From Maniola hyperantus (taxonomy: Eukaryota > Arthropoda > Insecta > Lepidoptera > Nymphalidae): a stretch of DNA of 64,000 nt. The stretch covers positions 8,357,852 to 8,421,851 of the forward strand of contig NC_048545.1 of NCBI RefSeq assembly GCF_902806685.2. The letters run 5' to 3'. Below are positions 9,397-20,190 of the stretch, one piece after another. Position 1 is the first letter of the stretch. Each line of letters starts with the position of its first letter. Position numbers and translations under genes: made by a program. The notes beneath the pieces are model-generated. The model searched no databases and was not told the origin of the DNA. It saw only the letters and a program-made list of their open reading frames with translations.

Positions 9397-9435
9397 CAAA
9401 GTTCACAAATATGGGTTACATATTTGTGAACTTTG
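9397..9435. repeat. Perfect hairpin, 17-bp arms, 5-nt loop
   Basis: CAAAGTTCACAAATATG (9397-9413) is exactly inverted at 9419-9435 around GGTTA. It could be a small foldback remnant or a structured RNA; no context favours either. Confidence 0.85.
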
Positions 9436-9938
9436 ACCTTGAATATCTTTTTTTGCAAATGTCGTGTCGATGGGCACTTTTCATATTTCATTTGTAATAG
9501 TGTTCTAAACATTCGTACAAATTTTCAGCTCTATGCGAATTAATTTAACCTTGAATGTCTAATTTGACTGGACTTTATAGTACCTAGACCTACTTAAATC
9601 GTTGCTATGTTGGTGGTTATACCCACAATGATGGCTATGATAGTATAACTTTAATTGCAATAGATAAAGTGAACATTACACGCAAGTCGTGCATATTTAA
9701 GTGGTAGTTTATCTACATTAGCTTTTCGTGCGGCGTAGAAAACCGATATAGCAATTACGTGCCTTCCAGTGTAATTCATGAAATGATCCCGATAATGGAA
9801 TATAGAAATAAATGTAAGGTTCCGAGACGGTCAAGCGGTTTGTCGTCAAGCACGTAGATTTTTGCTTGTGTCAAACATTTTGACCGTTTACACAACCATG
9901 TATGCATCAAGCATCAAGCTTGAGTCAAGCATTTACAG
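9436..9938. other. No gene recognised
   Basis: AT-rich. A run of short CAAGCATCAAGCTTGAGTC repeats lies just before the next foldback element. Confidence 0.4.
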
Positions 9939-10250
9939 TACGCAGCTGAAAGTAATGTACATCGACCTTTTAGAAGGAGATGTCAGATTTGTAGAGCACT
10001 GTCTCGGTCGTTGAGACCGACAAACGTCATATAGTATGAGTGACAGAGACAACGCTCTAAGTAGTAATGTATGTAAAAGTAATGTACATCGGCCTTTAGA
10101 ATGACATTTCGGCTTTGTAGAGCGTTGTCTCTGTCACTCATACGGCATACCTAAGTATATGATGTTTTGTCGGTCTCAACGACAGAGACAGTACTCTACA
10201 AATCTGCTATATCCTTCTAAAGGTCGATGTACATTACTTTCGGCCGCGTA
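9939..10250. mobile_element. FB-E head-to-head dimer, long palindrome
   Basis: A first unit (TACGCAGCTGAAAGTAATG..) proceeds to GACAGAGACAACGCTC and is cut. Then GTAATGTACATCGGCC starts a second unit that reads out to CGGCCGCGTA in opposite orientation. The compound can fold into a roughly 310-nt cruciform with nested arms. Confidence 0.8.
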
Positions 10251-10538
10251 TTGTACCTACAATCAAAAATTACAAACTAAATTTTATTAGAGAATCATAA
10301 AAACCGCATACTGAAAAGCATTTATTTCAAAATGTTTGGCTATAGTTGAGACTAAAAGCTATTGTAGTTTCTCATTTAGTGTCTATTGTTATTTTTGCGG
10401 CGTCATACTTCTGTTTCAACCATTAAGGCCAATATTCAGAGCAGCACCTTTCTTTAGACTTTACAAATATTGTTAAAGCTGCCTATTGTTTTAATAAGCA
10501 TTAAAATAATCAGTCGTATTTTCTATTATAAGGTACCT

Positions 10539-10694
10539 ACTAGCTTATGCCCGCTATTTCATCCGCGTGGACTACACAAATTTAACCCCTTCGGGCTGCA
10601 TGCTCAAAAACCCTTTTTAGGGGATATCTACGTCATACCTAATAGCTATCTATATGCCAAACAGTCAGTCGGTATCCTTTTCCTTTTATATATT
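10539..10694 (+). repeat. Rep-C copy, internally deleted
   Basis: ACTAGCTTATGCCCGC, CCGCGTGGACTACACAAA, GATATCTACGTCATA and CAGTCAGTCGGTATCC, then TTTTCCTTTTATATATT. Part of the middle is missing. Confidence 0.85.
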
Positions 10695-10734
10695 AGCAGG
10701 ACCCGTCCGGCCCGATAGGGATCTCTAATTTTTT

Positions 10735-10905
10735 TGAAAATAAAATATAGCCTATGTTACTCAAGAATAAGGTAGCTTTCTACTGGTGAAAGAATTTTAA
10801 AACTAGTTTAGTAGTTCCAAAGATCCACCCCCCACAAAACAACTTACAAACCCTTAAAGGGGAAAAAAAACTTTACCCCTTTATAATAATAGCACAGTTG
10901 TTGTG
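10735..10905 (+). repeat. Retroposon 3'-tail repeat (Rep-Y)
   Basis: AAAATATAGCCTATGTTACTC, GTAGCTTTCTACTGGTG, TTAGTAGTTCC and TTTACCCCTTTATAATAAT match a tail I recall from lepidopteran RTE-like retroposons. Single copy here. Confidence 0.6.
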
Positions 10906-10919
10906 AGTGTATAGTACAG

Positions 10920-11056
10920 TACATGGCAGAAAATAATGTAATTGACCTTTAGAATGACATTTCGGTTTTGTAGAGCGTTGTCTCTGTTACTCATACCTAT
11001 GCGACGTTTTGTCAGTCTCAACAACAGAGACTACAAAATCGCTATCTCTTTCTGAA
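10920..11056. mobile_element. FB-E copy, right end truncated
   Basis: It runs from TACATGGCAGAAAATAATG through TTTGTAGAGCGTTGTC and CATACCTATGCGACG to GCTATCTCTTTCTGAATG. The right terminus (GTACATTATTTTCTGCC) is missing. Confidence 0.8.
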
Positions 11057-11099
11057 TGATTAAGATAACAGATAAGTTTTTAAGTCTATACCCGCAGTA

Positions 11100-11240
11100 T
11101 AAGATTTCAAAGTTTAATATAGCGCTTGCATATAGGATCCACTGAATAAACTATCCGCCAGCTCTATTGATATCAGGTGTAAAGAAAAAAAAGAGAGAAC
11201 GCGCCAGAAGCAGCGTTGAGTGTAAAATGCAGATCGTCGT
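11100..11240 (+). repeat. Dispersed repeat BB, copy 2
   Basis: Same orientation and motif order as 1060-1235. It lies just downstream of an FB-E copy. Confidence 0.5.
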
Positions 11241-12029
11241 CGCTTCACTGAACTACAGTCGATGAGGAGGTTTTTATTGGTCTTTATTCTACAGTAGAAA
11301 CGGATGGACGTTATATTGTTAACAGATTGAGCAACGCTGATTTTCTGTTCAGTGAGTCTGTTAGTCGATACTTTAGTATTCTGTAAGATAAGTTTACTGT
11401 TTATGTTTATCGCTGGAAAGCTTGCGCTTAACAGTGAACTATCTTATATCTACCTACCAAGTTACTATAAAGTAATAACTAATAAAGAAATCTTCAAACT
11501 ACAAGCGAGGCAGATGCAAACTTAAGGTATTAGGTAGATACTAGGTAGGATAACACCTAATAATTATGAAAGATGATGATGGTGATCAATATACCAGTAG
11601 TATAAAATGTATAGTATAGTACAAAATATCAATATAATTTTAAGAGCGTTAGTGAATTACCATAAAAATCATACAAAGACGTTTGTTAATATAATTGGTT
11701 GAAAAAATAATAGCCCGTCCAACCCAAGTAACACGATTAATTTTTCATGTAGCACTTGATTATAGGCTTGTAAATTGCAAATTAGAAGTAGTACCTAGTT
11801 AAGTATTTTTCAATTGAAACAGAAGTTCATAACAGAACAAAGCACGGGAGCTGGTAATTGCAGTTAGAAATCTATTTACATAATAACACTTTGTGTTCCT
11901 ACAAGGGTTTGGCATGCGATTGTGTTACGATACGGGGTAAGTGCTTTAATGTAGTGTGGTTTTGCAAAATTACGATCTATAGCGTAATATGTGTACTTCT
12001 GTAAAAGAAAATGTGATCCAAAATACAAT
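11241..12029. other. No gene recognised
   Basis: AT-rich. No repeat family defined here matches it and no splice-bounded frame was seen. Confidence 0.45.
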
Positions 12030-12150
12030 TTTTTTTAATTTACCTATTCAAATTTCTAATACAAGCAATCTCACCTGGTGGTTAGTGATGATGCACTCTA
12101 AGATGTTAGCAACTAGTGGACTAACGTGGAAGAGGCATGGCAGTTTTACT
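12030..12150 (-). mobile_element. SINE-G fragment, 3' body
   Basis: GCAATCTCACCTGGTGGTTA, TGATGATGCACTCTAAG and ATGGCAGTTTTACTGAA match the body of SINE-G (compare 45890-45970). The tRNA-like head is absent. Confidence 0.75.
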
Positions 12151-12977
12151 GAAATAGACAAAATATAAAAAGAAATAATTTTAAACTGCAAACTGTTACC
12201 TAAACCAATTTTCACTAAACATAGCCAAAAAACCACGTTCAAATCGATCCATCGGCTTAAGCACCACAGACAGATAGACAGACGAACAAACCAGTCTATA
12301 ACTTACGGGAGGTACCTACGGTTTTGCATCGGGGTCAAAAATAAGGCCGCCTGTGTCTTAGGGGTCCAAAGTTTACTTTATTTTTTACTTTGGAGGTCAT
12401 GGTATAGATATATCGGTGTACCTATATTGAAAATTTGTGGTAGGGGGAAGATATGGTTATTGGTTAGCCCTAGATTAAAGCATTTAGCTAAAAAGGCAAT
12501 CTGCGTTACAGCCAATTATTATTTCTGTACTTTTTTTTAACAAAAAGAAAATTACACTTGTCGCCCTCCAAAAATTAAATTAAGAAGATGTCAACACATA
12601 AATCGCAAGATTTAATTACGCGAACTCGGCTCTACCTGAGGGAGTTAATAGCGGTTATGTGTCACAGGGTCGGAAAAACTGCCCTAAAGTGGCCTGTTGA
12701 GGAATTCTTAAATAACAAATAGGTAGGTAGGTACACCTGGAGATAATAAATAAATGCTATGTCATGTAAAATTTCTTGCCCTGTCCACTTATTAGTGGTA
12801 CAGATACAGTGCGTAGATATATCAGTAAATACTGATCAAGGCTGAAATTAATAAAATCCAAACCATCCATTTTTCATTATTTTCATCCATATTCTGTCAA
12901 TAAGTTACTTAGTTTTTTTTTTGTCACACAAGACCAGTTTTGAACAAAGAACAACGTTGCTAAGTAGCTTATCGATC
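12151..12977. other. No gene recognised
   Basis: AT-rich. Contains GGTAGGTAGGTA-type short repeats near 12720 and a T run at 12913. Confidence 0.4.
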
Positions 12978-13266
12978 GATTACCTAGTGATTAAGACGTC
13001 GGCCTACTATTCGAAGGGTCGTGGGTTTGATCTCGGGCACGCACCTCTAACTTTTCGGAGCATGTGCATTTTAAGCAATAAAACATCACTTGCTTTAATG
13101 TTGAAGAAAAACACCGTGAGGATAATTGCTTGCCTGAGCTGTGCCTGAGAGTCAAAGGTGTGTGAAGTTTTCCAGTCCGCACTTGGCCAGCGTGGCCGAT
13201 TCTGGCATTCTGAGAGGAGACTCGTGCTTAGTAGTGGGTCGGTGACAGGTTGATGATGATGATGAT
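12978..13266 (+). mobile_element. SINE-H, full-length tRNA-derived SINE
   Basis: The head has box A-like TACCTAGTGATTAAGACGT and box B-like GGTTTGATCTCGGG. The body has GCACCTCTAACTTTTCGGAG, TTGCTTTAATGTTGAAG and AAAGGTGTGTGAAG, and the tail is (GATGAT)n. Length about 290 bp with no ORF of its own. Transcription would be by RNA polymerase III with mobilisation by a LINE partner (family knowledge). Confidence 0.85.
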
Positions 13267-13739
13267 ATGAATTGTACATGGTAACGACAAAGTATTATGA
13301 GAAGGAAAAGAAAATGTTGTGGATACGAGTCCTAATATAAGCTCTATCGTGCGGAACCATACAGCGAGGCGGGTCTCTTGAACAGAGACTGTGTGTTCAA
13401 CTCGAGGACTCTTGAACTCCCGGAAAATAAACTGCGCAAATATGAACAACCATTTAAAGAGGAAAAAATATTACGAGCGCAAATTCAAACAAAAATTTTT
13501 CCTGCAAAAAATTACACTTAACGATGTCAATGGAAATTTTAAAAAAAACCTGAACGCTTAAAGTTATTATCTTTAAGAACAATAGAATTTCTTTGGTGTC
13601 AATTTAATAATTTCGGAGATATTCTAAGTTTGAACTTTAAGCTGCTACACCCATTGATGTTGGAAGCTGGCTACACCTTATAACATTAGCAGAATGCTAA
13701 ATTTTTCAATGACTTATGGTCTAGCCTTAATGGTTAATC
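13267..13739. other. No gene recognised
   Basis: AT-rich with A-runs; no family landmark seen. Confidence 0.4.
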
Positions 13740-14014
13740 CGATTATTCGATTTTATAAAGGCACAGAGATAGCTTGCATTCCGCGGAAGGTCATAGGCTG
13801 CTTTTGATCACGTAAAATTAAAGAGTTCCCACGAGATGAAAAAAAAAATCCTCACGCTATTAGTTGCGAGTATCATCTAAGTAGGTATTTGAGACAGACA
13901 CAGCCTGCATTCAGGAGATGCCATAAACTACCTTTTATCCCGGAAAATGGAAAAGTTCCCACTGGAATTTTAAAAACCTTTATCCACGCGGACTTAGTCG
14001 CAGGCATCATTTAG
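13740..14014 (+). repeat. Rep-A, two partial copies in tandem
   Basis: The first ends ...GTTGCGAGTATCATCTAAGTA at about 13883. The second starts again at ACAGACACAGCCTGCATTC and ends GTCGCAGGCATCATTTAGTA. Both lack the 5' part with TCTGTCTGTC. Confidence 0.75.
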
Positions 14015-14139
14015 TATTTTCTAAGGTAAGGCCAGAGCAATTAATTAGGTAAACTTAATAGGCTTAGCTAATAATCTCACAGCCATTGATTGGTGTTCAT
14101 TTTAGTTCGATTTTTAAATTGATGTGCTCAACTATCGTA

Positions 14140-14350
14140 ATTAAACTTGCGGTAAACGATTATCTGAAAACTAATAAAGAAAACGAAAAAGCAGCAAGCA
14201 CTGTTATCGGTTTTTTCATTCTAAAGCAGTTCGTTAATCCTGCGTCTCTTCACATTGCAGTCACGTTCGCCAACTGAATTAGATTTCGTCGAGTCAATTT
14301 CCTAAGATCGCAAACGAAGCATCGCGACCCAACATAGTGCTATTTGCCAC
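14140..14350 (-). repeat. Rep-Q copy 1
   Basis: On the minus strand: GGCAAATAGCACTATG, GCTTCGTTTGCGATC, GAAATTGACTCGACGAAATC and GGCGAACGTGACTGCAAT. The same order is seen at 34900-35050, 35570-35740 and 49080-49200. The spacing, an ATG and the in-frame EIDSTKSN are suggestive, but a stop codon interrupts this copy. Family unknown to me. Confidence 0.55.
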
Positions 14351-15094
14351 GCATGGCATCTCACGAGTTTATTAGCGTCCCGAACATGCACTGCATTCCG
14401 ATCGACGTTGTACTGAAACTTTGTAGAACCTCCACGGCATAAATGCCGATGACAATGTTGTCTATTGTTGTTAATTTACATGATACCTACCTAAGTACCT
14501 AAATATTTCATTAGGAGATCGAAGTTTTGAAGTTAGCAAGCTAGTATTCATTTCACGTAGTGTTTACATCTAATTATTTTCTCATAAGAAATAAGAACAA
14601 AGTTAAAGAATAAAAGACTAATCGAGCAAGCTTAGTTTTATATTATAAAGTCTGGTGAACTTATAAATACACCAGTCAAGTCATCAGGAACTTTGCTGCT
14701 CCAGTAATAGGACAAATCTCCCAAATGCTTTAGTAATGTTGTACCTATTATTGGTAGGTAAAAAAATGTTTTCGATTAGAACGTTAACTAAAATTTGTGG
14801 TTAACCAACTAATTGTTCCATTTGATTGATATCCTTTGAATTGTTGCGTCCTAATAATGTGGTGAGCTTGCATAAATTATTAGGTATACCTCTACTCAAT
14901 ATTATTGTTACGAGTAACAGTTAAAACTTAATACTGGTTTTCATATTTCATGTAACAAATCGAAACAGCGTCTTTCCGCTCATTAGATGAACTTTCGAAG
15001 TGAGGTCGATCGAAAGAAACTGGAAACAGCACCAAAGTTAACCTCAAAAGGATTCTTTACTACAGAATTTCATGAGGCAGCAAGAATTTTAAGT
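14351..15094. other. No gene recognised
   Basis: The first part (to about 14440) is GC-balanced with CATGCACTGCATTCC; the rest is AT-rich. No exon seen. Confidence 0.4.
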
Positions 15095-15190
15095 TCATAT
15101 AAAAATATGAAAAAGTGAAAATTATCTACGTATGCACATCCTGAAAGAGCAGCACTCCGCGTTTTATTAAATAACTTTGAAATGAACTCC
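15095..15190. repeat. Dispersed repeat R, copy 1
   Basis: The copy at 25565-25645 shares AAAGAG, GCGTTTTATTAAATAACTTT and the flanking ATATGAAAAA in the same order. Confidence 0.45.
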
Positions 15191-15322
15191 ACTTCCTTAT
15201 AATATTTTATTACCAGTAGTTTTGAGTTGTATTTAGGCACTGGCACTTTTAGGTGTGGAAATCTGTAAATAAATACAGAACAATAAGAAAGTGAATAGCA
15301 CATACAACGTAAGCAATGTAAT

Positions 15323-15502
15323 GACTAGATGATGCCCACGGCTTGGACTCCGCATAGATTTATGTTTTTGAAAATCCCGTGAGAACTCTGATTTTACAGG
15401 ACCAAAAATAACATAAATGCTTCCCCGTGATGCAAGCTGTGTACTTACCAAATTTTGTCCAAATCTGCAGACAGACAGACACACTTTGGCATTTAAAATT
15501 TT
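15323..15502 (-). repeat. Rep-A copy
   Basis: ACTAGATGATGCCCACGGC, AAATCCCGTGAGAACTC, CTTCCCCGTGATGCAAGC, ACAGACAGACACACTTTGG, then CATTTAAAAT. This is the reverse-complement order of Rep-A. Confidence 0.85.
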
Positions 15503-16891
15503 AGTTAAGTATGGAAGTATGGATATTGGTTGTGAGAACAGCTGCTATAAATTAATGTCTTGGGGTAAGAAAGCAATAATAGGTTCAATATATCAGTTAA
15601 AATCAGACACATTGAAAGTACTTACTCAAACATTGTGAGAAGGGAACATAAAATTGGGTGTCTAGTTACCCGTTTTTATTTTCCTTCGACAATCTCGAAA
15701 CCTTTACAATAAAAAGAGTGGCATTATCCAATTTTGCATTCAATCTGGCGCGAGAATTGCGTCTTCCGAGATCACCCGCCTATTCTACCACCGCCATAAA
15801 GCGATCATCTAATCCAGTTTATTTGATTTGGTTTTCGGACCGCAGCTTGAGTTAACAGTTTGTTATAACAATGTTGGCTTTCATAAAGAACGGTCGAACG
15901 GAGTAGGTATGTAAGTTAAAATATAAGTTTAGTTATGTAGGAATCATTTATTACTTAGATACTAATCATTTTTAAGGAGCGCCAGCTCGCCATCAAACTG
16001 GCTCTCCAGTTTGGCTAGAGTCAAAAAATGTACATATCTTGGTTACTACTTGATTATAAATAAATTAAAAAAAACCCTTGGCTGTAAAAATAAGTGACAT
16101 CAAAAACAGAGAGATTTGGGCTGAAAATAAATTATTAAATTCTGAACTGATGGCTTTCATGCTATCATCCGTTAAAAGATGGCTTCACTCTTATAATGCC
16201 TTCGTAGCTGTCACAACAGCATTCTGGGTGCAATTAAGGATAGGATAGGTTGACACGCTGCTGTAGCCACGGGTGTCTAGAGCTGCCACGGTTGGCTATT
16301 TTATTTATTCTACTAACATGATTATAAGGAAACATTGTTAGTAACACACGAATACAGAACACTATGGAGAATTCGTAAATATGCGCATACATTCTTTATG
16401 ATTTTTTTGTTCGCTATATTTAATTGTTTGAAACGCATATAACTCCAAAAATTTTGAGGTGTGTCTCCGACATCCAACCTCACCCTTTATCGCTGCTTTT
16501 CTTAATCGTAAATTCAACCATATTAATTTTAGATCGATATGATCCTTTTGACTTCTTATCGATCTGTCACCAAAACGGCAATGCGTGTAATATCATCCAT
16601 GATGTGTGGCTAGGCAGTATCTGAAGCCTGCGGTTAACCGACAAATTTTCGATTAACCCACAGGTTGATTTATTTTAAACTAGTGTTCCCGTGGCTGGTG
16701 GAGTTAGTATGTTAAATATCTACTAACTGCTTTGGTTTGTTTGGTAAATTATTCGATTATTAAATATGTACTATCGTCGGTCATTATAAGGGCTACTTTT
16801 CAGGAGATAAAATAATACCTACGTCAAAAACATTTCATTATTTTATGAAAAGTGGTTTACCCATCATTATGAGAAACAGGCTAGTTCTAGC
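15503..16891. other. No gene recognised (1.4 kb)
   Basis: The longest plain stretch in the first third. A GC-balanced patch around 15740-15850 (GGCGCGAGAATTGCGTC) sits in a 65-codon frame without a recognisable motif. Confidence 0.4.
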
Positions 16892-16940
16892 CAGAGATAA
16901 TTTATTACAACTGTTGTGTACTTGTAATAAATTATCTCTG
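16892..16940. repeat. Perfect hairpin, 19-bp arms, 11-nt loop
   Basis: CAGAGATAATTTATTACAA (16892-16910) is exactly inverted at 16922-16940 around CTGTTGTGTAC. Outer CTAG-rich sequences (CTAGTTCTAGC / CTCTAGCTAAG) can partly extend the stem, giving a pre-miRNA-like size. A MITE remnant is equally possible. Confidence 0.8.
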
Positions 16941-17542
16941 CTCTAGCTAAGACTGTAATCGAAAAGAATACCATGTTCTTATATTTATGACATGTCTTCT
17001 TTAACCCTTTACAAATCGCTTAATTAAAAGCCTCGATAGACGTGGTGAATTTATTTTTCCCGACTTCATACTAGTGGGCTTTAGGTACTTATTCTTTAGA
17101 CTAATTGTGAATGTGCCATAGTTTCAAATAACCTTTTCATATTTCTCTTCCACTAAAAAGCGTAAAATTATAAGCAAATACGCCATAGATTTAATCCTCC
17201 TACTGAATGTAGACAAATGCGAATTGAGACATCGTTTTATACTATTTAGTTTTGATAGTTTAATTGAAATTTATTTCCATAGCTGACCTATTGTCCTAAA
17301 CTCGGTAGATTTAACAAGGAAGTAATTTTAAGGTCAGTCTATAGAGGAATCAATTTGCATTTTATCGGAGCCAGGGCAGAAGGTCGCGTGACTGTGAAGG
17401 CAAATTACCATAAGAATGGACGACTAAGTTGAGCGGTTCTGTTAAGGTTTCTAAGTTCAATTGTTTGCTTAAATAAATTAGACTGCTATTATTACTTAGA
17501 TAATATACCTATCGAGTCCAGATATCACTATCAGCACTACTT
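16941..17542. other. No gene recognised
   Basis: AT-rich; no family landmark seen. Confidence 0.4.
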
Positions 17543-17712
17543 AGGGATGATTTATGCCAACACGTAGCGCGCATGAGCCGTGCCACGTACGAGGTGCGGA
17601 CGAAGCATGGATTCAAAACATCACCAACATTTTATATGAAGCAGTTTATGCTTCACCGTGCCGTGTACGTGGCACGGCCCGCGCCCGCCACGTGTTGACA
17701 TAAATCAACCCT
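17543..17712. mobile_element. Foldback/MITE family M, 170 bp
   Basis: The ends AGGGATGATTTATGCCAAC and GTTGACATAAATCAACCCT form imperfect TIRs that extend inward about 50 bp with several mismatches, through GCCGTGCCACGTAC. The arms are GC-rich and the centre AT-rich. A fragment is fused to FB-F at 5599. Confidence 0.8.
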
Positions 17713-18071
17713 CATTATAAAATAAAGTCAATACAACATCTGAAAAATTGAGAATACTTTGATTACCTCTAGTGCAAAGCCGGAACGTCGTCATTAGTAT
17801 AAGGTACCTATATTATAATTCAAAAGAGAGTTGTTTTTTTCGCTAAATTAAAATTTATCGAAAATATGCTTATTGATGACGTCATGGATATTTACTGGAA
17901 GTTAAATAAGTATTAAAGAGCTTCTGAAATATGGTACGGATATCTACTAAGGTATCCCTCATTATATTGAGGCACAAATAAATCAAAGACAAAGTTTGTT
18001 TACCTAGTACATAATATTTGAACTTTGATAAATTCTAGGTAAAGTATCTAAATCTAAAGTACATACAAAAC
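17713..18071. other. No gene recognised
   Basis: AT-rich; contains TGATGACGTCATGG near 17875 (an isolated CRE-like palindrome, no context). Confidence 0.35.
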
Positions 18072-18362
18072 ACTTGTCCTGGCTGACTGACGGATCTATC
18101 AACGCATAGCCTGCTGGGGTTAGAAACTTGAAATTTTGAGTGTAGGTTCCATTGACAATGTAAGAAAGGATTTTGGCATTTCCTTCCCTAAGGAGTCAAA
18201 TAGGAGATGAAAGTTTGTATGAAAATCCGTTATTCTTTAAATTATATGCATGAAAATCGGTTTTTGGATTTTTGGTCAATTTCTGTCAGAATTTTTGGAC
18301 ACTCCATCCTCTTACTGCTTTTCGAAAATTCCTTACAAACGAAACTAGCGGGACAGCTAGTA
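18072..18362 (-). repeat. Rep-C-related repeat (C2)
   Basis: ACTTGTCCTGGCTGACTGAC, GGATCTATCAACGCATAGCC, AGAAAGGATTTTGGC, GAAAATCCG and ACTAGCGGGACAGCTAGTA. It shares the Rep-C tail end (GATCTATCAACGCA) but has a different interior and terminus. Confidence 0.65.
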
Positions 18363-18789
18363 TTTGATGAAACAATAATTATAGCTACTTCAACAAATTA
18401 TGACAATAAAATTTTGTGCATAACAATCCTTCCCAGGCGTGAAAACTGAACGATATTATCTTCGCTTTCTAGAATATTAAAAAAAACTAATAACGTAGCT
18501 TCAAGCTGTTGAAACACTACTTTCGTTATGAAATATTCGAAAACTCTCGTCCATTTTTTGACGGATTTTTAATATTTCCTCTGGATCAATCCAACTTTCA
18601 TTCACGCTGAGAATTCCGAGTATGGAAGCAATAAAAATCTAATCGACGAAAAATTTGAGATAGTAGAGAGACACGTACTGCATTGCTCTTGCGGTTTAAT
18701 AAAAGAAAAAACAATATTGCAGAAATATAATAAAAGTTTATTTCTTCATGAATGATTTCTCGGTATATCCAGCTGTTTACTGGATGGCT
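18363..18789. other. No gene recognised
   Basis: AT-rich; no landmark seen. Confidence 0.35.
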
Positions 18790-18890
18790 AATCTGGTGCA
18801 GGATAGCGCGAATGACCTGCGGGTGTGGGGGTCGTCCCCCCGCCTCATACTCCGATCGCCATCTCGACCTGTCGCGCACAGGCAGGTACA
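18790..18890. repeat. FB-F half element
   Basis: GGTGCAGGATAGCGCGAATG, TGCGGGTGTGGGGGTCG and CCCCCCGCCTCATACTCCG, then CATCTCGACCTGTCGCGCAC. Only the right arm and centre remain. Confidence 0.8.
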
Positions 18891-19263
18891 CTCTAATAAT
18901 TTCTAAAACTCGTCAGCTCTCAGCTATATTTATTATCATCGAAAAAATGTCAACATAGAACAAAAGGTTCACGCTAAGTACACTTAAGTAAAAAACAAAA
19001 TGCATCCGAATGACTCTTCGATGTTAATGTCACTGGTATTTTTAATTGTTCAACAAAGCAAGGGCACGCTTTAATTGTTTCCATTAATTTGTCTACATTT
19101 CGACACAGCACAGATATGGTGTACATATTTTATCACTTGATTTAACATTATTAGTGCTTTTAGTATCAAGTATGCATACGCTGAAAACCTAAAAGCTATG
19201 ACGTGAAATTATAAAGTGATATGATAAATAAAAAATACTCACCTTAATATACAAAAATCCTTC
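18891..19263. other. No gene recognised
   Basis: AT-rich; no landmark until the Rep-B head at 19264. Confidence 0.35.
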
Positions 19264-19332
19264 TAATGTTATAAATACGGTACCTAAGTGTGTTTGTTTA
19301 TCTGTTTGCTCTTCTATCCAAGGGCGGATCCA

Positions 19333-19373
19333 GGGGGGGGGGGGGGGTCATGGGGGTCATTACCCCCCCCTGG
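19333..19373 (+). repeat. G15 run and following G/C runs
   Basis: Fifteen consecutive G (19333-19347), then TCATGGGGGTCATTACCCC and more C. It can form a G-quadruplex or a GGGGG/CCCCC stem just inside the hAT-like TIR. Run length is also the kind of site where assembly errors occur. Confidence 0.85.
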
Positions 19374-20190
19374 GCTGCGCCCAGGACCTAGGTGGACCAC
19401 TAATTAAAATTGTTAAACATAATGTTTTTTATATTTTTATATACCTAGATTTTATGTAAGTTCCTTCAATACTTAATCAATTTAATATAATATTTTGTAT
19501 GATGGCAAAAACATTATGTTCTTGCGAACAAACGCATCCAAAATTTGAATTTTACCGCGCCACCGCTACCTTTCATCGAGATGTCACATTTCGTGTGACG
19601 TTCTTCAATGATTGAAGAACATCACACGGCACTTGTCCAGGGCCCACGATCGATTGGGGCCCAGTAGTCCCTGCCAGATCACCATACTATAACAGACCAA
19701 CCGATATTTTAATACCCAAAAACATATTTATTTCGATAAAATCAACGGTCAAAAAAGCCAACTCAAACAAAGGACCGTAGAGATTGTTAAATAGTCTTAT
19801 ATCCGATCTTTATTGTCTTTACTGATAACGCAAATGATAGAATATTTCATTCTTTTTCACACTTTTTAAAAAAATTCCGACAGTAAAAACCTCTAAAAGT
19901 ATAAAATAATAATTTATGTATTATATACCTATAATGTATTGGTCAGATTGGTCCTTTACGTTTATTATTTATAGTAAAGTTTTTATTATCCAAGCGCTCG
20001 TTGCATCTGGGGACCCCTAAAGATAATAGAACTATTCTTTATACAACAGATGACTTTATAGTTTTTAGTACAAAATTTCTGGCATTTGTCTATAATATCA
20101 ATAAAGAAAAAAGAAAAAAAAAAAAGAAAGAAAGAAAAGAAGAAAATATTTCTGACATTTATCTTTTCCTTTTTTGTAAATAATGTCATA

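Noticed and set aside
10251..10538. Short AT-rich gap between FB-E and Rep-C
   Set aside because: Nothing beyond composition could be supported.
17870..17890. TGACGTCA-type CRE site as a promoter element
   Set aside because: An isolated 8-mer with no transcript, conserved neighbours or other promoter features.
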